Part shown: piece by piece, positions 24,292 through 33,785 of the stretch
How positions within the stretch are numbered: the first letter of the stretch is position 1
Layout of the letters: every line of letters begins with the position of its first letter
Source: an uncultured Microbacterium sp.
Lineage (GTDB): Bacteria > Actinomycetota > Actinomycetes > Actinomycetales > Microbacteriaceae
Direction of reading: 5' to 3'
DNA length: 64,000 bases
Assembly: GCF_947489255.1 (NCBI RefSeq)
Contig: NZ_CANLCY010000004.1
Span: 372,001-436,000, forward strand
Program-made: the position numbers and the translations under genes
Notes under the pieces: model-generated
Databases searched by the model: none
Told to the model about the DNA's origin: nothing
The model's input: the letters and a program-made list of their open reading frames with translations, nothing else

Positions 24292-24785
24292 CCTCGGTCG
24301 GTCTGGTCTGGGCCGAGGCCCTCGAGGGCGTCATCGGGGCGGACGGCGGGATGCCGTGGCACGTGCCCGAAGACATGGCGCACTTCCGCGAGATCACGGG
24401 GTCGCACGACGTGATCATGGGCCGGCGCACCTGGGAGTCGCTGCCCCCGCGGTTCCGTCCGCTCCCGGGGCGGCGGAACATCGTGGTGACGCGATCCGAC
24501 GCGTGGGCCGCCGAGGGGGCGGAGCGCGCCGGGTCGCTCGACGAGGCTCTCGAGCTGGCCGGCGATGGTGAGGTCTGGGTCATCGGGGGCGGCATGCTCT
24601 ACGCCGAGGCGGTGGACCGCGCCGACGTCCTCGAGGTGACGCGTCTCGACCTCGCCGTCGAGGGCGACACCCGAGCGCCCTCCACCCGGGGGTGGCGGCA
24701 GGTCGCCGCCGACCCCGTCGAGGGGTGGCGCACGTCGCGCAGCGGCATCCGGTACCGCTTCGAGACGTACCGGCGAGGAGACTGA
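24288..24785 (+). CDS. folA: Dihydrofolate reductase
   Basis: The 165-residue DHFR has [33 protein letters not shown] (N-terminal strand, Met20-type loop, W-x-PEDM with the active-site acid), [12 protein letters not shown], and the NADPH-binding [14 protein letters not shown]. It reduces dihydrofolate made by ThyA. It overlaps thyA by four bases and is followed after one base by the SDR gene. Confidence 0.95.
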   Translation: MTSVGLVWAEALEGVIGADGGMPWHVPEDMAHFREITGSHDVIMGRRTWESLPPRFRPLPGRRNIVVTRSDAWAAEGAERAGSLDEALELAGDGEVWVIGGGMLYAEAVDRADVLEVTRLDLAVEGDTRAPSTRGWRQVAADPVEGWRTSRSGIRYRFETYRRGD

Positions 24786-24786
24786 C

Positions 24787-25545
24787 ATGGCGCGGACCGC
24801 GGTGATCACGGGCGCGAGCTCGGGCCTCGGAGCCGAGTTCGTCCGACAGCTCGCCGCGCGCGGAGCCGACGTCGTTCTCGTCGCCCGCGACGAGGCGGCG
24901 CTCGAGGCCATCGCCGCCGAGGTGCGCGAACGTCACGGCGTCACGGCCGAGGTGGTCGTCGCCGACCTCCTCGAGCCCGACGCCCTCGCCCGCGTCGAGG
25001 AGCGCCTCCGCGCCGGCGACATCGACGTGCTCGTCAACAACGCGGGGTTCGGGCTCGACCTCGCCTTCGAGAAGAACGACGTCGATGCCGAGGTGCGCCA
25101 CCTGCGACTGCACGTGGAGGCCGCGATGCGGCTCACGCACGCGGCGCTGACCCCCATGCTGTCGCGGGGGAGCGGCCGCATCGTCAACGTCGCCTCCGTC
25201 GCCGGGTTCGTCCCGCGGGGGACCTACGGCGCCGCGAAGGGGTGGCTCATCTCGTTCAGCCGGTGGGCGAACGTCGTGTACGGGCCGCGCGGGGTGACCG
25301 TGACGGCCGTGTGCCCGGGCTTCGTGCACACCGACTTCCATGCGCGACTCGGCCTCCCGCCCGGGCAGGAGGGCGTTCCCGACCGCCTGTGGCTCGACGC
25401 GGCCACCGTCGTGCGCGAGGGTCTGCGCGACGCCGCGCGGGGTCGTTCGGTGTCGGTGCCGTCGTGGCGGTACAAGCTGCTGGTCGCCGGCTCGCGCCTG
25501 CTGCCCGACGCGGTGCTCGTGCGCGCGGCGTCGCGCGGGCGCTGA
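24787..25545 (+). CDS. SDR-family oxidoreductase
   Basis: The 252-residue classical short-chain dehydrogenase has TAVITGASSGLGAEF (cofactor loop), DVLVNNAGFG, the catalytic VASVAGF...YGAAKGW (Ser, Tyr, Lys) and VTAVCPGFVHTDF. Arg34 in VLVARDE suggests NADPH preference. It resembles the DltE/YqjQ-like group; the substrate is unknown. It starts one base after folA and so belongs to the thyA operon, but a functional link to folate is not evident. Confidence 0.88.
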   Translation: MARTAVITGASSGLGAEFVRQLAARGADVVLVARDEAALEAIAAEVRERHGVTAEVVVADLLEPDALARVEERLRAGDIDVLVNNAGFGLDLAFEKNDVDAEVRHLRLHVEAAMRLTHAALTPMLSRGSGRIVNVASVAGFVPRGTYGAAKGWLISFSRWANVVYGPRGVTVTAVCPGFVHTDFHARLGLPPGQEGVPDRLWLDAATVVREGLRDAARGRSVSVPSWRYKLLVAGSRLLPDAVLVRAASRGR

Positions 25546-25638
25546 CCCGACCAGGCCGGAGGCGACGGCGGCCCCGCCGCGGGCCCGGCGCGACCGCCGC
25601 GGGTGCGGCGCCGCGCGGGCGCTCCACATGCATCCGCG

Positions 25639-26175
25639 TCAGCGGAACCGCCCGAGCCGGATCCCGGCGAACGCGAGGGCGGCGATCGTCTCCCCGTCGG
25701 TGATCCCGCCCGCAGCGATCGACGCGAGAGCGTCGGCGAACGGGAGCCATCGCACGGCGTCGATCCCCTCCTCGTGCTGCGAGTGCGTGGCATCCGTCAT
25801 CGACAGGCCGCGGGCGAGGAAGACGTGCTCGGGGGCCTCGGCGATGCCGTTGAGGGCGTTCATCGTTCCGAGGTCGTGCCACTCGGATGCCGTCACCCCG
25901 GCCTCCTCGAGGAGCTCGCGCTGCGCCGCGACGAGAGGATCCTCCCCGTCGGACCCGCCCGCGGGGATCTCGAGCGAACGCCCGGTCGTGTACCGCTCGA
26001 GCTCCACGAAGCAGACGCGCTCGTCGTCGTCGAGAGCGACGACGAAGACCGCGGGGTTCTGCATGCGCACGACGCCGTAGATGCCGTCGCCGTGCGGCCC
26101 GGTCACCTCGTCCTCCCGAACGTGGATCCAGGGATTCTCGTACACGGTGCGCGTCGCGCGGGTCGTCCAGGCCAT
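25639..26175 (-). CDS. Nudix hydrolase (ADP-ribose pyrophosphatase-like)
   Basis: The 178-residue protein has the Nudix box in GGSDGEDPLVAAQRELLEEAGV (the RELLEEAGV core is intact) preceded by RYTTGRSLEIPAGG, the arrangement of NudF/ADP-ribose-type enzymes. The substrate is not proven. The ATG at 26175 lies 6 nt from a TAGGGT -10 box on the reverse strand, so the mRNA is probably leaderless. It is divergent from dapA across 95 bp. Confidence 0.87.
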   Translation of the reverse strand: MAWTTRATRTVYENPWIHVREDEVTGPHGDGIYGVVRMQNPAVFVVALDDDERVCFVELERYTTGRSLEIPAGGSDGEDPLVAAQRELLEEAGVTASEWHDLGTMNALNGIAEAPEHVFLARGLSMTDATHSQHEEGIDAVRWLPFADALASIAAGGITDGETIAALAFAGIRLGRFR

Positions 26176-26181
26176 GCGCTC

Positions 26182-26187
26182 ACCCTA
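26182..26187 (-). promoter_or_regulatory. -10 box (TAGGGT) of leaderless Nudix gene transcript
   Basis: On the reverse strand TAGGGT is followed by 6 nt (GAGCGC) and the ATG at 26175. Confidence 0.55.
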
Positions 26188-26258
26188 GGACGCCCCCGCC
26201 GTCACGCATTGTTCACACCGACCGCGGTGGACGCCGGGGGAGGGGGCCCTCGAACCGA

Positions 26259-26264
26259 TAACCT
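26259..26264 (+). promoter_or_regulatory. -10 box (TAACCT) of leaderless dapA transcript
   Basis: TAACCT, 6 nt (GGGAGC), then the dapA ATG at 26271. Confidence 0.55.
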
Positions 26265-26270
26265 GGGAGC

Positions 26271-27248
26271 ATGACGCACTCCGGCAATCCCTTCGGTCAG
26301 GTGCTCGTCGCGCTCATCACTCCGATGACCGCCGACGGCGAAGTCGATTGGCCCGCCACCGAGAAGCACATCGACGACGTCATCACCGCGGGAGCCGACG
26401 GCATCGTCGTCACGGGCACCACGGGCGAGACCTCGACCCTGACCGACCCCGAGAAGCTCCGGCTCGTCGAAGTCGGCAAGAGCGTCTCCGCCGGTCGCGC
26501 CAAGATCATCACGGGCGGTGGCTCGAACGAGACCGCGCACGCGATCGAGCTCTACAAGGCGAGCGAGAAGGCCGGCGCCGACGGCATCATGATCGTCACG
26601 CCCTACTACAACAAGCCCACGCAGGCCGGCATCCTGACCCATTTCCGTCTCGTCGCCGACGCCACCGACCTGCCGGTGATCCTCTACGACATCCCCGGTC
26701 GCACCGGCGTGCCCATCAAGTACGAGACCATCCTGCGCCTCGCGAAGCACCCCAACATCCTCGCCATCAAAGACGCCAAGGGCGACTTCAGCGAGGTCAG
26801 CCGCGTGCTCAACCAGACCGACCTGATGTACTTCTCCGGTGACGACGCCAACGTCCTGCCCCACCTGTCGATCGGCGCCTCGGGGCTCATCGGCGTGACG
26901 GCGAACATCGCCGCCGCGCCCTACCGCACCATCGTGGATGCCGTGAACGCGGGCGATCTGGCGTCGGCCACCGCCGCGCACAAGGGCCTCGAGCCGCTCG
27001 TGCGGGCGGTCATGACGCACGTCCCCGGCACCGTCGCGGCGAAGTACATCCTGCACGGCCTCGGCCGCATCGGCAGCCCCCGCGTCCGCCTGCCCCTCGT
27101 CGGGCCGGAGGAGTGGGAAGCCGCCGTCATCGAAGACGAACTGGCCCTCGTGAAGAACGTGGCCGGCGCCGACTTCTCCAACTTCCGCCCCGACCGCAAC
27201 GCGGCCGCCGGCGGCGCGCTGCCGAAGGTGCACGGCACGACGAGATAA
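26271..27248 (+). CDS. dapA: 4-hydroxy-tetrahydrodipicolinate synthase
   Basis: The 325-residue TIM-barrel aldolase condenses pyruvate with aspartate semialdehyde, the committing step to diaminopimelate and lysine. Motifs: VALITPM, GTTGETSTL (substrate loop), TPYYNKPTQAG (catalytic Tyr), LYDIPGRTGV and the Schiff-base Lys in AIKDAKGD. The C-terminus extends to PKVHGTTR. It is probably transcribed as a leaderless mRNA. RNase J follows after 106 bp containing two hairpins, an arrangement shared with other actinobacteria. Confidence 0.95.
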   Translation: MTHSGNPFGQVLVALITPMTADGEVDWPATEKHIDDVITAGADGIVVTGTTGETSTLTDPEKLRLVEVGKSVSAGRAKIITGGGSNETAHAIELYKASEKAGADGIMIVTPYYNKPTQAGILTHFRLVADATDLPVILYDIPGRTGVPIKYETILRLAKHPNILAIKDAKGDFSEVSRVLNQTDLMYFSGDDANVLPHLSIGASGLIGVTANIAAAPYRTIVDAVNAGDLASATAAHKGLEPLVRAVMTHVPGTVAAKYILHGLGRIGSPRVRLPLVGPEEWEAAVIEDELALVKNVAGADFSNFRPDRNAAAGGALPKVHGTTR

Positions 27249-27289
27249 GCATCGGCGTCCGCCGAACCGCGGCCTGGGCGCCACGAGAA

Positions 27290-27342
27290 GGATGCCGCGA
27301 AACGGCATCCGACACGAAGATGGATGCCGCGAGGCGGCATCC
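27290..27342 (+). promoter_or_regulatory. Two tandem GGATGCCG/CGGCATCC hairpins ahead of rnj
   Basis: Hairpin 1 is an 8-bp perfect stem (27290-27297 with 27303-27310). Hairpin 2 is a 9-bp perfect stem with a 3-nt loop (27322-27330 with 27334-27342). The second ends 1 nt before the AGGAGG of rnj. The stems share sequence, so alternative pairing between them is possible. They could act as an attenuator between dapA and rnj or as an RNase J autoregulatory site. Confidence 0.6.
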
Positions 27343-27354
27343 GAGGAGGCTCAC

Positions 27355-29031
27355 ATGCCCACTACCCCGTTCGACCCGCCCGCGCTCGCCGCGGGCACCC
27401 TCCGCGTCATCCCGCTCGGCGGCCTCGGCGAGGTCGGTCGCAACATGACCGTCTTCGAGTACGACGGCAAGCTGCTCGTCGTCGACTGCGGCGTCCTCTT
27501 CCCCGAGGAGCACCAGCCCGGCGTCGACCTGATCCTGCCCGACTTCGAGCCGATCAGACACCGACTCGACGACATCGTCGGCGTTGTGCTGACGCACGGC
27601 CACGAGGACCACATCGGCGCCGTTCCGTATCTGCTCAAGCTCAAGGGCGACATCCCCCTCATCGGTTCGGGTCTCACGCTCGCCCTCATCGAGGCGAAGC
27701 TCAAGGAGCACCGCATCCGGCCCTACACGCTCACGGTGAAGGAGGGCCAGCGCGAGCAGGTCGGCCCCTTCGACCTCGAGTTCGTCGCGGTCAACCACTC
27801 GATCCCCGATGCCCTCGCCGTCGCCATCCGCACGCCCGCGGGTCTGGTTCTCGCCACCGGCGACTTCAAGATGGACCAGCTGCCGCTCGACGGCCGCATC
27901 ACCGACCTCCGCGCCTTCGCGCGGCTCGGTGAAGAGGGCGTCGACCTGTTCCTGGTGGACTCCACCAACGCGGACGTGCCCGGGTTCACGCCCACCGAGC
28001 GGGGCATCGGGCCGGTGCTCGACCAGGTGATCGCCAAGGCGCCGCGTCGCGTCGTGGTCGCGAGCTTCTCCAGCCACGTGCACCGCGTGCAGCAGGTGCT
28101 CGACGCCGCGCACGCCAACGGTCGCCGCGTGGCCCTGCTCGGGCGCAGCATGGTGCGCAACATGGGCATCGCCGCCGACCTCGGCTACCTGAACGTGCCC
28201 GACGGTGTGCTCATCGACTACAAGAAGGCGCGCGATCTGCCCGACGACAAGATCGTCTACATGTCGACCGGCTCGCAGGGCGAGCCGATGGCCGTGCTCA
28301 GCCGCATGGCCAACCTCGACCACGCGATCGAGCCGGGCGAGGGCGACACGATCATCCTGGCATCCAGCCAGATCCCCGGGAACGAGAACGCCATCTACCG
28401 CGTGATCGACGGGCTCACCAAGCTCGGTGCGACCGTGGTGCACAAGGGCAACGCGAAGGTGCACGTCTCGGGCCACGCCGCGGCGGGCGAGTTGCTGTAC
28501 TGCTACAACATCCTGAAGCCGAAGAACGTGCTGCCCGTGCACGGCGAGTACCGCCACCTCATGGCGAACGCCAAGCTCGCCCGCGAGACCGGCATCCCGG
28601 AGAAGAACACCATCCTCGGCGAGAACGGCACGGTCGTCGATCTGCGCGACGGCGTCGCCGAGGTCGTCGGCCAGGTCGACATCGGCTTCGTGTACGTCGA
28701 CGGCTCGTCGGTGGGCGAGATCACGGATGCCGACCTCAAGGATCGTCGCATCCTCGGCGAGGAGGGCTTCATCTCGGTCATCGTCGTCGTCGATTCGGCG
28801 ACGGGCAGGATCGTGTCCGGGCCCGAGATCCACGCGCGCGGCGTCGCGGAGGACGACAAGGTCTTCGACAGTGTCAAGCCGAAGATCGCCGCGGCACTCG
28901 CCGAGGCGGCGAAGTCGGGCGTGCGCGACAACCACGCCCTGTCGCAGGTCGTGCGTCGCACGATCGGACGCTGGGTCAACCAGTCGCTGCGTCGTCGGCC
29001 CATGATCGTGCCGATGGTCATCGAGGCCTGA
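27355..29031 (+). CDS. rnj: Ribonuclease J
   Basis: This 558-residue metallo-beta-lactamase/beta-CASP nuclease has endo- and 5'-exoribonuclease roles in mRNA and rRNA processing. It shows LGGLGEVGRNM, the zinc motif LTHGHEDHIGA, VNHSIPDA, TGDFKMDQ, the beta-CASP SFSSHVHRVQQVLDAA and GSQGEPMA, HVSGHAAAGEL, and NVLPVHGEYRHL. The C-terminal dimerisation domain is present. ATG 27355 follows GAGGAGG directly; an in-frame ATG at 27292 lies inside the hairpin region. Length matches the actinobacterial form. Confidence 0.95.
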   Translation: MPTTPFDPPALAAGTLRVIPLGGLGEVGRNMTVFEYDGKLLVVDCGVLFPEEHQPGVDLILPDFEPIRHRLDDIVGVVLTHGHEDHIGAVPYLLKLKGDIPLIGSGLTLALIEAKLKEHRIRPYTLTVKEGQREQVGPFDLEFVAVNHSIPDALAVAIRTPAGLVLATGDFKMDQLPLDGRITDLRAFARLGEEGVDLFLVDSTNADVPGFTPTERGIGPVLDQVIAKAPRRVVVASFSSHVHRVQQVLDAAHANGRRVALLGRSMVRNMGIAADLGYLNVPDGVLIDYKKARDLPDDKIVYMSTGSQGEPMAVLSRMANLDHAIEPGEGDTIILASSQIPGNENAIYRVIDGLTKLGATVVHKGNAKVHVSGHAAAGELLYCYNILKPKNVLPVHGEYRHLMANAKLARETGIPEKNTILGENGTVVDLRDGVAEVVGQVDIGFVYVDGSSVGEITDADLKDRRILGEEGFISVIVVVDSATGRIVSGPEIHARGVAEDDKVFDSVKPKIAAALAEAAKSGVRDNHALSQVVRRTIGRWVNQSLRRRPMIVPMVIEA

Positions 29032-29038
29032 GCATCGG

Positions 29039-29070
29039 GGAGCGCCGCGGGGATCGCCCCGTGGCGCTCC
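29039..29070 (+). terminator. Terminator hairpin after rnj
   Basis: A 14-bp stem (29039-29052 with 29057-29070, one G-U wobble) and a 4-nt loop, 7 bp after the rnj stop. The remaining gap to 29232 holds short GC-rich repeats and no gene. Confidence 0.8.
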
Positions 29071-29232
29071 GCCGTTCCCAGGGTGCCCTCGGCGGCGGCG
29101 GGTCCTTCGGGGTGCGGGTGCGGGCTCCTGGGCGGGGTGCCGTCCGCGGTGGTGCCGTCCGCCGGGGCGTGGATGCCGGTCGCGGGGCGCCGGGGCGGTC
29201 GTCACGATCGCACGGCGAGGTCGCTCGCTCGC

Positions 29233-29238
29233 TATCAT
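29233..29238 (+). promoter_or_regulatory. -10 box (TATCAT) of leaderless GNAT gene transcript
   Basis: TATCAT, 6 nt (GCGGGC), then the ATG at 29245. Confidence 0.55.
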
Positions 29239-29244
29239 GCGGGC

Positions 29245-29736
29245 ATGCCCGGTGTCCCGATCCGTGCGGCTGTCCGTTCCGACGGCGCCTTCCTCGCCGA
29301 CATGACCGTCGAGGCCGCCAACTGGCGCGCCGGCGGAGCCCGCCCCCGCCACGAGGTGCTGAGCAGTCCCGACCATCGCCGTTACATCGCCGGGTGGCAG
29401 CGCCCGGGGGATGCGGGTTTCGTGGCCGAATCGCCGACGGGTGAGGCGGTCGGCGCCGCCTGGTACCGCATGCTGCCGCGCGACGAGCCCGGGTTCGGGT
29501 GGATCGGCACGGGCGTGCCGGAGCTCATCATCGGCGTACGGCCCGTCTGGCGCTCGCACGGAACGGGGCGTGCCCTGCTGCAACGGCTCGTCGACCACGC
29601 GCGCGGCGAGGGATACGCCCGCATCAGCCTCAGCGTGGAGCGCGACAACTTCGCCGTGTCGCTGTACCGATCCGAGGGTTTCGCCGTCGTGCGTCGGGGC
29701 ATCGGCCGCGACGTCATGGTCAAGCGCCTGCGCTGA
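29245..29736 (+). CDS. GNAT-family N-acetyltransferase
   Basis: The 163-residue protein ends in a canonical GNAT core: [31 protein letters not shown] (acetyl-CoA pyrophosphate loop R-x-x-G-x-G), then [26 protein letters not shown]. The N-terminal half is more divergent, with [18 protein letters not shown]. The substrate is unknown. The ATG at 29245 is the only start that fits the -10 box; in-frame upstream codons lie in low-complexity sequence. It sits between rnj and ftsK as its own transcript. Confidence 0.85.
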   Translation: MPGVPIRAAVRSDGAFLADMTVEAANWRAGGARPRHEVLSSPDHRRYIAGWQRPGDAGFVAESPTGEAVGAAWYRMLPRDEPGFGWIGTGVPELIIGVRPVWRSHGTGRALLQRLVDHARGEGYARISLSVERDNFAVSLYRSEGFAVVRRGIGRDVMVKRLR

Positions 29737-29774
29737 ACCCCGCGTCGGTACCTGCGAATGTCGGAGGTCGCGCC

Positions 29775-29780
29775 TACCGT
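29775..29780 (+). promoter_or_regulatory. -10 box (TACCGT) of leaderless ftsK transcript
   Basis: TACCGT, 6 nt (GGAGGC), then the ftsK ATG at 29787. Confidence 0.5.
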
Positions 29781-29786
29781 GGAGGC

Positions 29787-32501
29787 ATGGCTCGCACCTC
29801 GTCCCCGTCCGGCGGTCGCGCCCCCGCGAAGGGGTCGTCGCGATCGAAAGCATCGGCGCCCGCGCCGAAGCGCTACGTCGACGAGCCCGAGAAGCCTCCG
29901 GTCCTCGCACGCGCGTGGATGGCGGTGGCCCACGGCGTCGGTGGCATGTTCCGGGCGTTCGGCCCCGAGAACCTCGAACGCGATCAGCGTCGCGACGGCT
30001 TCCCGTTCTTCCTGGTCGTGCTGGCCGTCCTCGGCGCGGTCGTGGAGTGGTTCTTCATCGGCACTGAAGCGGCCGCACTGATTAGCGCCTACAGCTTCGG
30101 CGCCCTCTTCGGCCGCGTCGCCTTCGTGCTCCCCGTCCTGCTCCTCCTGCTGGCGGGCTGGCTCTTCCGGCATCCCGCCTCGGTGCACGACAACGGACGC
30201 GTCGGCATCGGATTCGGGCTGTTCATCGTGACGCTCGCCGGGTTCTGCCACGTCGCCGGCGGGCGTCCGGTCCCCAGCGAGGGCGGTCTGCCCGCCATCA
30301 GCCCGGCCGGCGGTATCGCCGGCTGGATCGTGGGGGAGCCCCTGGCCATCGCGCTCACCGACGTGGGGGCGTACATCGCGTTGTCGCTCCTGGCCGTGCT
30401 CAGCGTGCTGATCCTCACCAAAACGCCCCCCAACCGCATCGGACGTCGACTCGGCGATCTCTACGCCTGGATGTTCGGGGTAGAGCGGGCGGAGCAGTCC
30501 GATGCCACCACGAAGGTCCTCCCCGTCGACGACGCCGACGACGACCCCGCGGAGAAGTCGTTGCCCTGGTGGCGACGCAACAAGTCGGGCCGCGAAGAAG
30601 ACACCGACGGCTCCCTCGGCTCCGACGACCTCACGACGCTGCTCTCGCCCGGCACGACGCAGGGCGGTTTCGAGTCGGCGGTGGTCGAACCCGAGCCCGT
30701 CGCCCCTCGTACCAAGGCGCCGACCCCGCCACCGCTCCCGCCCGCACCCGACGCCCTCACCGAGGTGTTCGATGCGAGCGCGCTCGCCGGTGCCGTCTCG
30801 GGCCGCGGCCTGCGCGACGACTCGCCGATCGATCTGGGCGGCGACGACGACCTGCCGGGCATCTCGGGGCTCGGCGGCGACAGTGCGGGCGCCCCGCCCG
30901 CCGCGAACTACCGCCTGCCCGCCGTCACGGCGCTGGCGACCGGGACGCCCCCCAAGGCCCGCTCCGCGGCGAACGACGCGGTGGTCGCCGCCATCGAGAG
31001 CGTGATGGAGCAGTTCAAGGTCGACGCGCGCGTGACCGGGTTCTCGCGCGGTCCGACCGTGACGCAGTACGAGATCGAGGTCGGGCCCGGGGTCAAGGTC
31101 GAGCGCATCACCGCCCTGACCAACAACATCGCCTACGCCGTCGCCTCCAACGAGGTGCGCATCCTCGCTCCGATCCCCGGCAAGAGCGCGATCGGTGTCG
31201 AGATCCCGAACGCCGACCGCGAGATCGTGACCCTCGGCGACATCCTCCGATCGGATGCCGCGACCTCGTCGACGCATCCGATGACCATCGGAGTGGGCAA
31301 AGACGTCGGTGGCGGCTTCGTCGTCGCCAACCTGGCGAAGATGCCCCACCTGCTCGTCGCCGGTTCGACGGGGTCCGGTAAGTCGAGCTTCGTCAACTCG
31401 ATGATCACCAGCCTGCTGATGCGCGCCAAGCCGTCCGATGTGCGCATGGTGCTCATCGACCCCAAGCGCGTCGAGCTCACGTCCTACGCGGGCGTGCCTC
31501 ACCTCATCACCCCGATCATCACGAACCCCAAGAAGGCCGCCGAGGCGCTGCAGTGGGTCGTGAAAGAGATGGACATGCGCTACGACGACCTCGCGTCGTT
31601 CGGGTTCCGTCACATCGACGACTTCAACAGGGCCGTCGTCGCGGGGGAGATCCAGCTGCCGGCCGGCAGTGAACGGGTGCTCAAGCCCTACCCCTACCTG
31701 CTGGTGGTCGTCGACGAGCTCGCCGACCTCATGATGGTCGCTCCCCGCGACGTGGAGGACTCGATCGTCCGCATCACCCAGCTCGCCCGCGCGAGCGGCA
31801 TCCACCTCGTCCTGGCGACGCAGCGCCCGTCGGTCGACGTCGTGACGGGTCTGATCAAGGCGAACGTCCCGTCGCGACTCGCCTTCGCCGTGACGAGCGT
31901 CACGGACTCCCGCGTCATCCTCGACCAGCCGGGGGCCGACCGGCTCATCGGCCAGGGCGACGGCCTGTTCCTGCCCATGGGGGCGTCGAAGGCCGTGCGC
32001 GTCCAGGGCGCGTGGGTGAGCGAGCAGGAGATCGAGAAGGTCGTCGCGCACGTCACGCAGCAGGCTCGTCCCGAGTACCGCGCCGATGTGCAGGCGGCCG
32101 CGGAGAAGAAAGAAATCGACGCCGACATCGGCGACGATCTCGAGCTCCTCCTGGCTGCGGCAGAGCTCGTGGTGTCGACGCAGTTCGGATCGACCTCCAT
32201 GTTGCAGCGCAAGCTCCGCGTCGGCTTCGCGAAGGCGGGTCGCCTCATGGACCTGCTGGAGTCGCGCGAGATCGTCGGCCCCTCCGAGGGGTCCAAGGCC
32301 CGCGACGTCCTGGTCACGAACGAGCAGCTGCCCGCCGTCCTCGCGCGCCTGCGCGGTGACGAGGCGCCCGAGGCGCCGGCGGCCCCGGCCGACGATGATC
32401 GGTACGGCGAGGATCCGATCGAGGCGCAGTACGAAGGGCTCCCCGTCGTCGAAGACGACGAGGGCTCCGAAGACGCCTGGCAGCTGACGGGACGCGACTG
32501 A
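29787..32501 (+). CDS. ftsK: DNA translocase FtsK/SpoIIIE
   Basis: The 904-residue septal DNA pump helps chromosome segregation and dimer resolution. After a basic Ser/Ala-rich start, four transmembrane helices span about residues 70-215. A roughly 160-residue acidic/Pro-rich linker follows, then the motor: [23 protein letters not shown], Walker [10 protein letters not shown] near residue 528, [10 protein letters not shown], Walker [12 protein letters not shown] and [22 protein letters not shown]. The C-terminal gamma winged helix ([29 protein letters not shown]) binds KOPS-type sites. ATG 29787 is used; the frame is open upstream without homology. The stop overlaps the pgsA start by one base. 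Confidence 0.96.
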   Translation: MARTSSPSGGRAPAKGSSRSKASAPAPKRYVDEPEKPPVLARAWMAVAHGVGGMFRAFGPENLERDQRRDGFPFFLVVLAVLGAVVEWFFIGTEAAALISAYSFGALFGRVAFVLPVLLLLLAGWLFRHPASVHDNGRVGIGFGLFIVTLAGFCHVAGGRPVPSEGGLPAISPAGGIAGWIVGEPLAIALTDVGAYIALSLLAVLSVLILTKTPPNRIGRRLGDLYAWMFGVERAEQSDATTKVLPVDDADDDPAEKSLPWWRRNKSGREEDTDGSLGSDDLTTLLSPGTTQGGFESAVVEPEPVAPRTKAPTPPPLPPAPDALTEVFDASALAGAVSGRGLRDDSPIDLGGDDDLPGISGLGGDSAGAPPAANYRLPAVTALATGTPPKARSAANDAVVAAIESVMEQFKVDARVTGFSRGPTVTQYEIEVGPGVKVERITALTNNIAYAVASNEVRILAPIPGKSAIGVEIPNADREIVTLGDILRSDAATSSTHPMTIGVGKDVGGGFVVANLAKMPHLLVAGSTGSGKSSFVNSMITSLLMRAKPSDVRMVLIDPKRVELTSYAGVPHLITPIITNPKKAAEALQWVVKEMDMRYDDLASFGFRHIDDFNRAVVAGEIQLPAGSERVLKPYPYLLVVVDELADLMMVAPRDVEDSIVRITQLARASGIHLVLATQRPSVDVVTGLIKANVPSRLAFAVTSVTDSRVILDQPGADRLIGQGDGLFLPMGASKAVRVQGAWVSEQEIEKVVAHVTQQARPEYRADVQAAAEKKEIDADIGDDLELLLAAAELVVSTQFGSTSMLQRKLRVGFAKAGRLMDLLESREIVGPSEGSKARDVLVTNEQLPAVLARLRGDEAPEAPAAPADDDRYGEDPIEAQYEGLPVVEDDEGSEDAWQLTGRD

Positions 32502-33088
32502 TGGCCGTGCACCCGCAGCTCCCCAACGCGATCACGATCGTGCGCATCCTGTGCGCGCCGGTGTTCCTGTGGTTGCTGCTGGCCGACGAGGGTCAGGGCG
32601 GTGCGCTCCGCTGGACCGCCGCCGTCCTGTTCATCGTCGCCATCGCCACGGACGGCGTCGACGGGTACATCGCCCGGCGGTACGAGATCGTCAGCGACCT
32701 CGGCAAGCTCCTCGATCCGATCGCCGACAAAGCCCTCACGGGCGTGGCGTTCGTCGGGCTGTCGATCCTCGGTGAACTGCCCTGGTGGGTGACGATCGTC
32801 GTGCTGGTCCGCGAGATCGGCATCACGATCTACCGGTTCATCGTCGTGAGCAACCACGTGCTCGCCGCGGCGTGGATGGGCAAGCTCAAGACCGTCTTCC
32901 AGGCCGTCGCCCTCTCGATCGCCCTCATCCCGTTCGCCGGTCTGTCGGATGCGGGCGCCTGGCAGAGCACCGTCTGGTGGGTCTCGGTCATCACCATGAC
33001 GATCGCCGTCATCCTGACGATCGCTTCCGGCATCGACTACGTCGTGACCGAAGTCCGTGCCGCGCGCCGGAGTCGGGGCCGTCGATGA
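32501..33088 (+). CDS. pgsA: CDP-diacylglycerol-glycerol-3-phosphate 3-phosphatidyltransferase
   Basis: The 195-residue integral membrane enzyme makes phosphatidylglycerophosphate. The CDP-alcohol phosphotransferase motif is complete: DGVDGYIARRYEIVSDLGKL followed by LDPIADK. It opens with LPNAITIVRI, typical of PgsA, and about five transmembrane helices follow. It overlaps ftsK by one base and cinA by four, so ftsK-pgsA-cinA is one transcript. Other CDP-alcohol transferases share the motif; the LPNAIT start and gene order support PgsA. Confidence 0.92.
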   Translation: MAVHPQLPNAITIVRILCAPVFLWLLLADEGQGGALRWTAAVLFIVAIATDGVDGYIARRYEIVSDLGKLLDPIADKALTGVAFVGLSILGELPWWVTIVVLVREIGITIYRFIVVSNHVLAAAWMGKLKTVFQAVALSIALIPFAGLSDAGAWQSTVWWVSVITMTIAVILTIASGIDYVVTEVRAARRSRGRR

Positions 33089-33612
33089 TCGACGGCGTGC
33101 CCGACGACCTCGACGAGACGCTCGTCCGCGATCCTCGCGAGAGTGCAGCGGTGCTGCTGGACAGGCTCGCCGAACTGGGGTGGACCATCGCCGTCGCGGA
33201 GTCGCTCACCGGGGGTCTCGTCGTCGCTTCGCTGGTCGACGTTCCGGGTGCGTCGCGCGTGGTACGCGGGGGAGTGGTCGCCTACGCGACCGATCTCAAG
33301 CACAGCGTGCTCGGGGTCGATCAGACTCTGCTCGACGCGCACGGTGCCGTCCATCCCCGCGTCGCCCGCCAGATGGCGCGCGGAGTGCGGGATGCCCTGG
33401 GAGCGGACGGCGTTCCGGCCGACGTCGGTGTCGCGACGACCGGAGTCGCCGGTCCCGACGAGCAGGACGGGCAGCCCGTCGGCACGGTGCACATCGCGGT
33501 GTCCACGCCGCTGGGCACCCGGGTCGACTCGCTCGTGATCGCGGGAGATCGCGATCGCATCCGCCGGGAGAGCACTCATCTGGCCATCCGGCGCGTCCTC
33601 GCCGCTCTGTGA
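33085..33612 (+). CDS. CinA C-terminal-type nicotinamide-nucleotide amidohydrolase
   Basis: The 175-residue stand-alone CinA C-terminal domain hydrolyses NMN to nicotinate mononucleotide. Catalytic Ser lies in VAESLTGGLV, with GVVAYATDLKHSVLGV, a VARQMARG segment and the signature GVATTGVAGPDEQDGQPVGTVHIAV. The N-terminal MoCF-like domain of full CinA is absent, as usual for this actinobacterial locus. The start overlaps the pgsA stop (ATGA). The next gene, clgR, has its own leader. Confidence 0.92.
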   Translation: MIDGVPDDLDETLVRDPRESAAVLLDRLAELGWTIAVAESLTGGLVVASLVDVPGASRVVRGGVVAYATDLKHSVLGVDQTLLDAHGAVHPRVARQMARGVRDALGADGVPADVGVATTGVAGPDEQDGQPVGTVHIAVSTPLGTRVDSLVIAGDRDRIRRESTHLAIRRVLAAL

Positions 33613-33785
33613 TTCCTCGGCCGTGGAGCATCGACGCCGAGTGCGGGAACAAATGATCGCACACTCCGGTTTCGTCCAGCGATTCCCATCCGGTGCACAG
33701 CGCGCGGCATTAGGGTGACCACAGATGGTGTTCTACAGTTGCTCATCCGGGCAGCGACGGAATCAGCAGTGAGGAGGGCCCCAAA

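Noticed and set aside
27127..29910. 927-codon open frame antisense to rnj
   Set aside because: Same antisense artefact; composition is Arg/Asp/Val/Gly-rich without any motif, and it runs through a terminator and two genes.
29382..32051. 889-codon frame antisense to ftsK
   Set aside because: Antisense artefact without family similarity.
33613..33785. ClgR autoregulatory box ahead of clgR
   Set aside because: I looked for the published ClgR motif pattern and found only partial matches, not enough to call.
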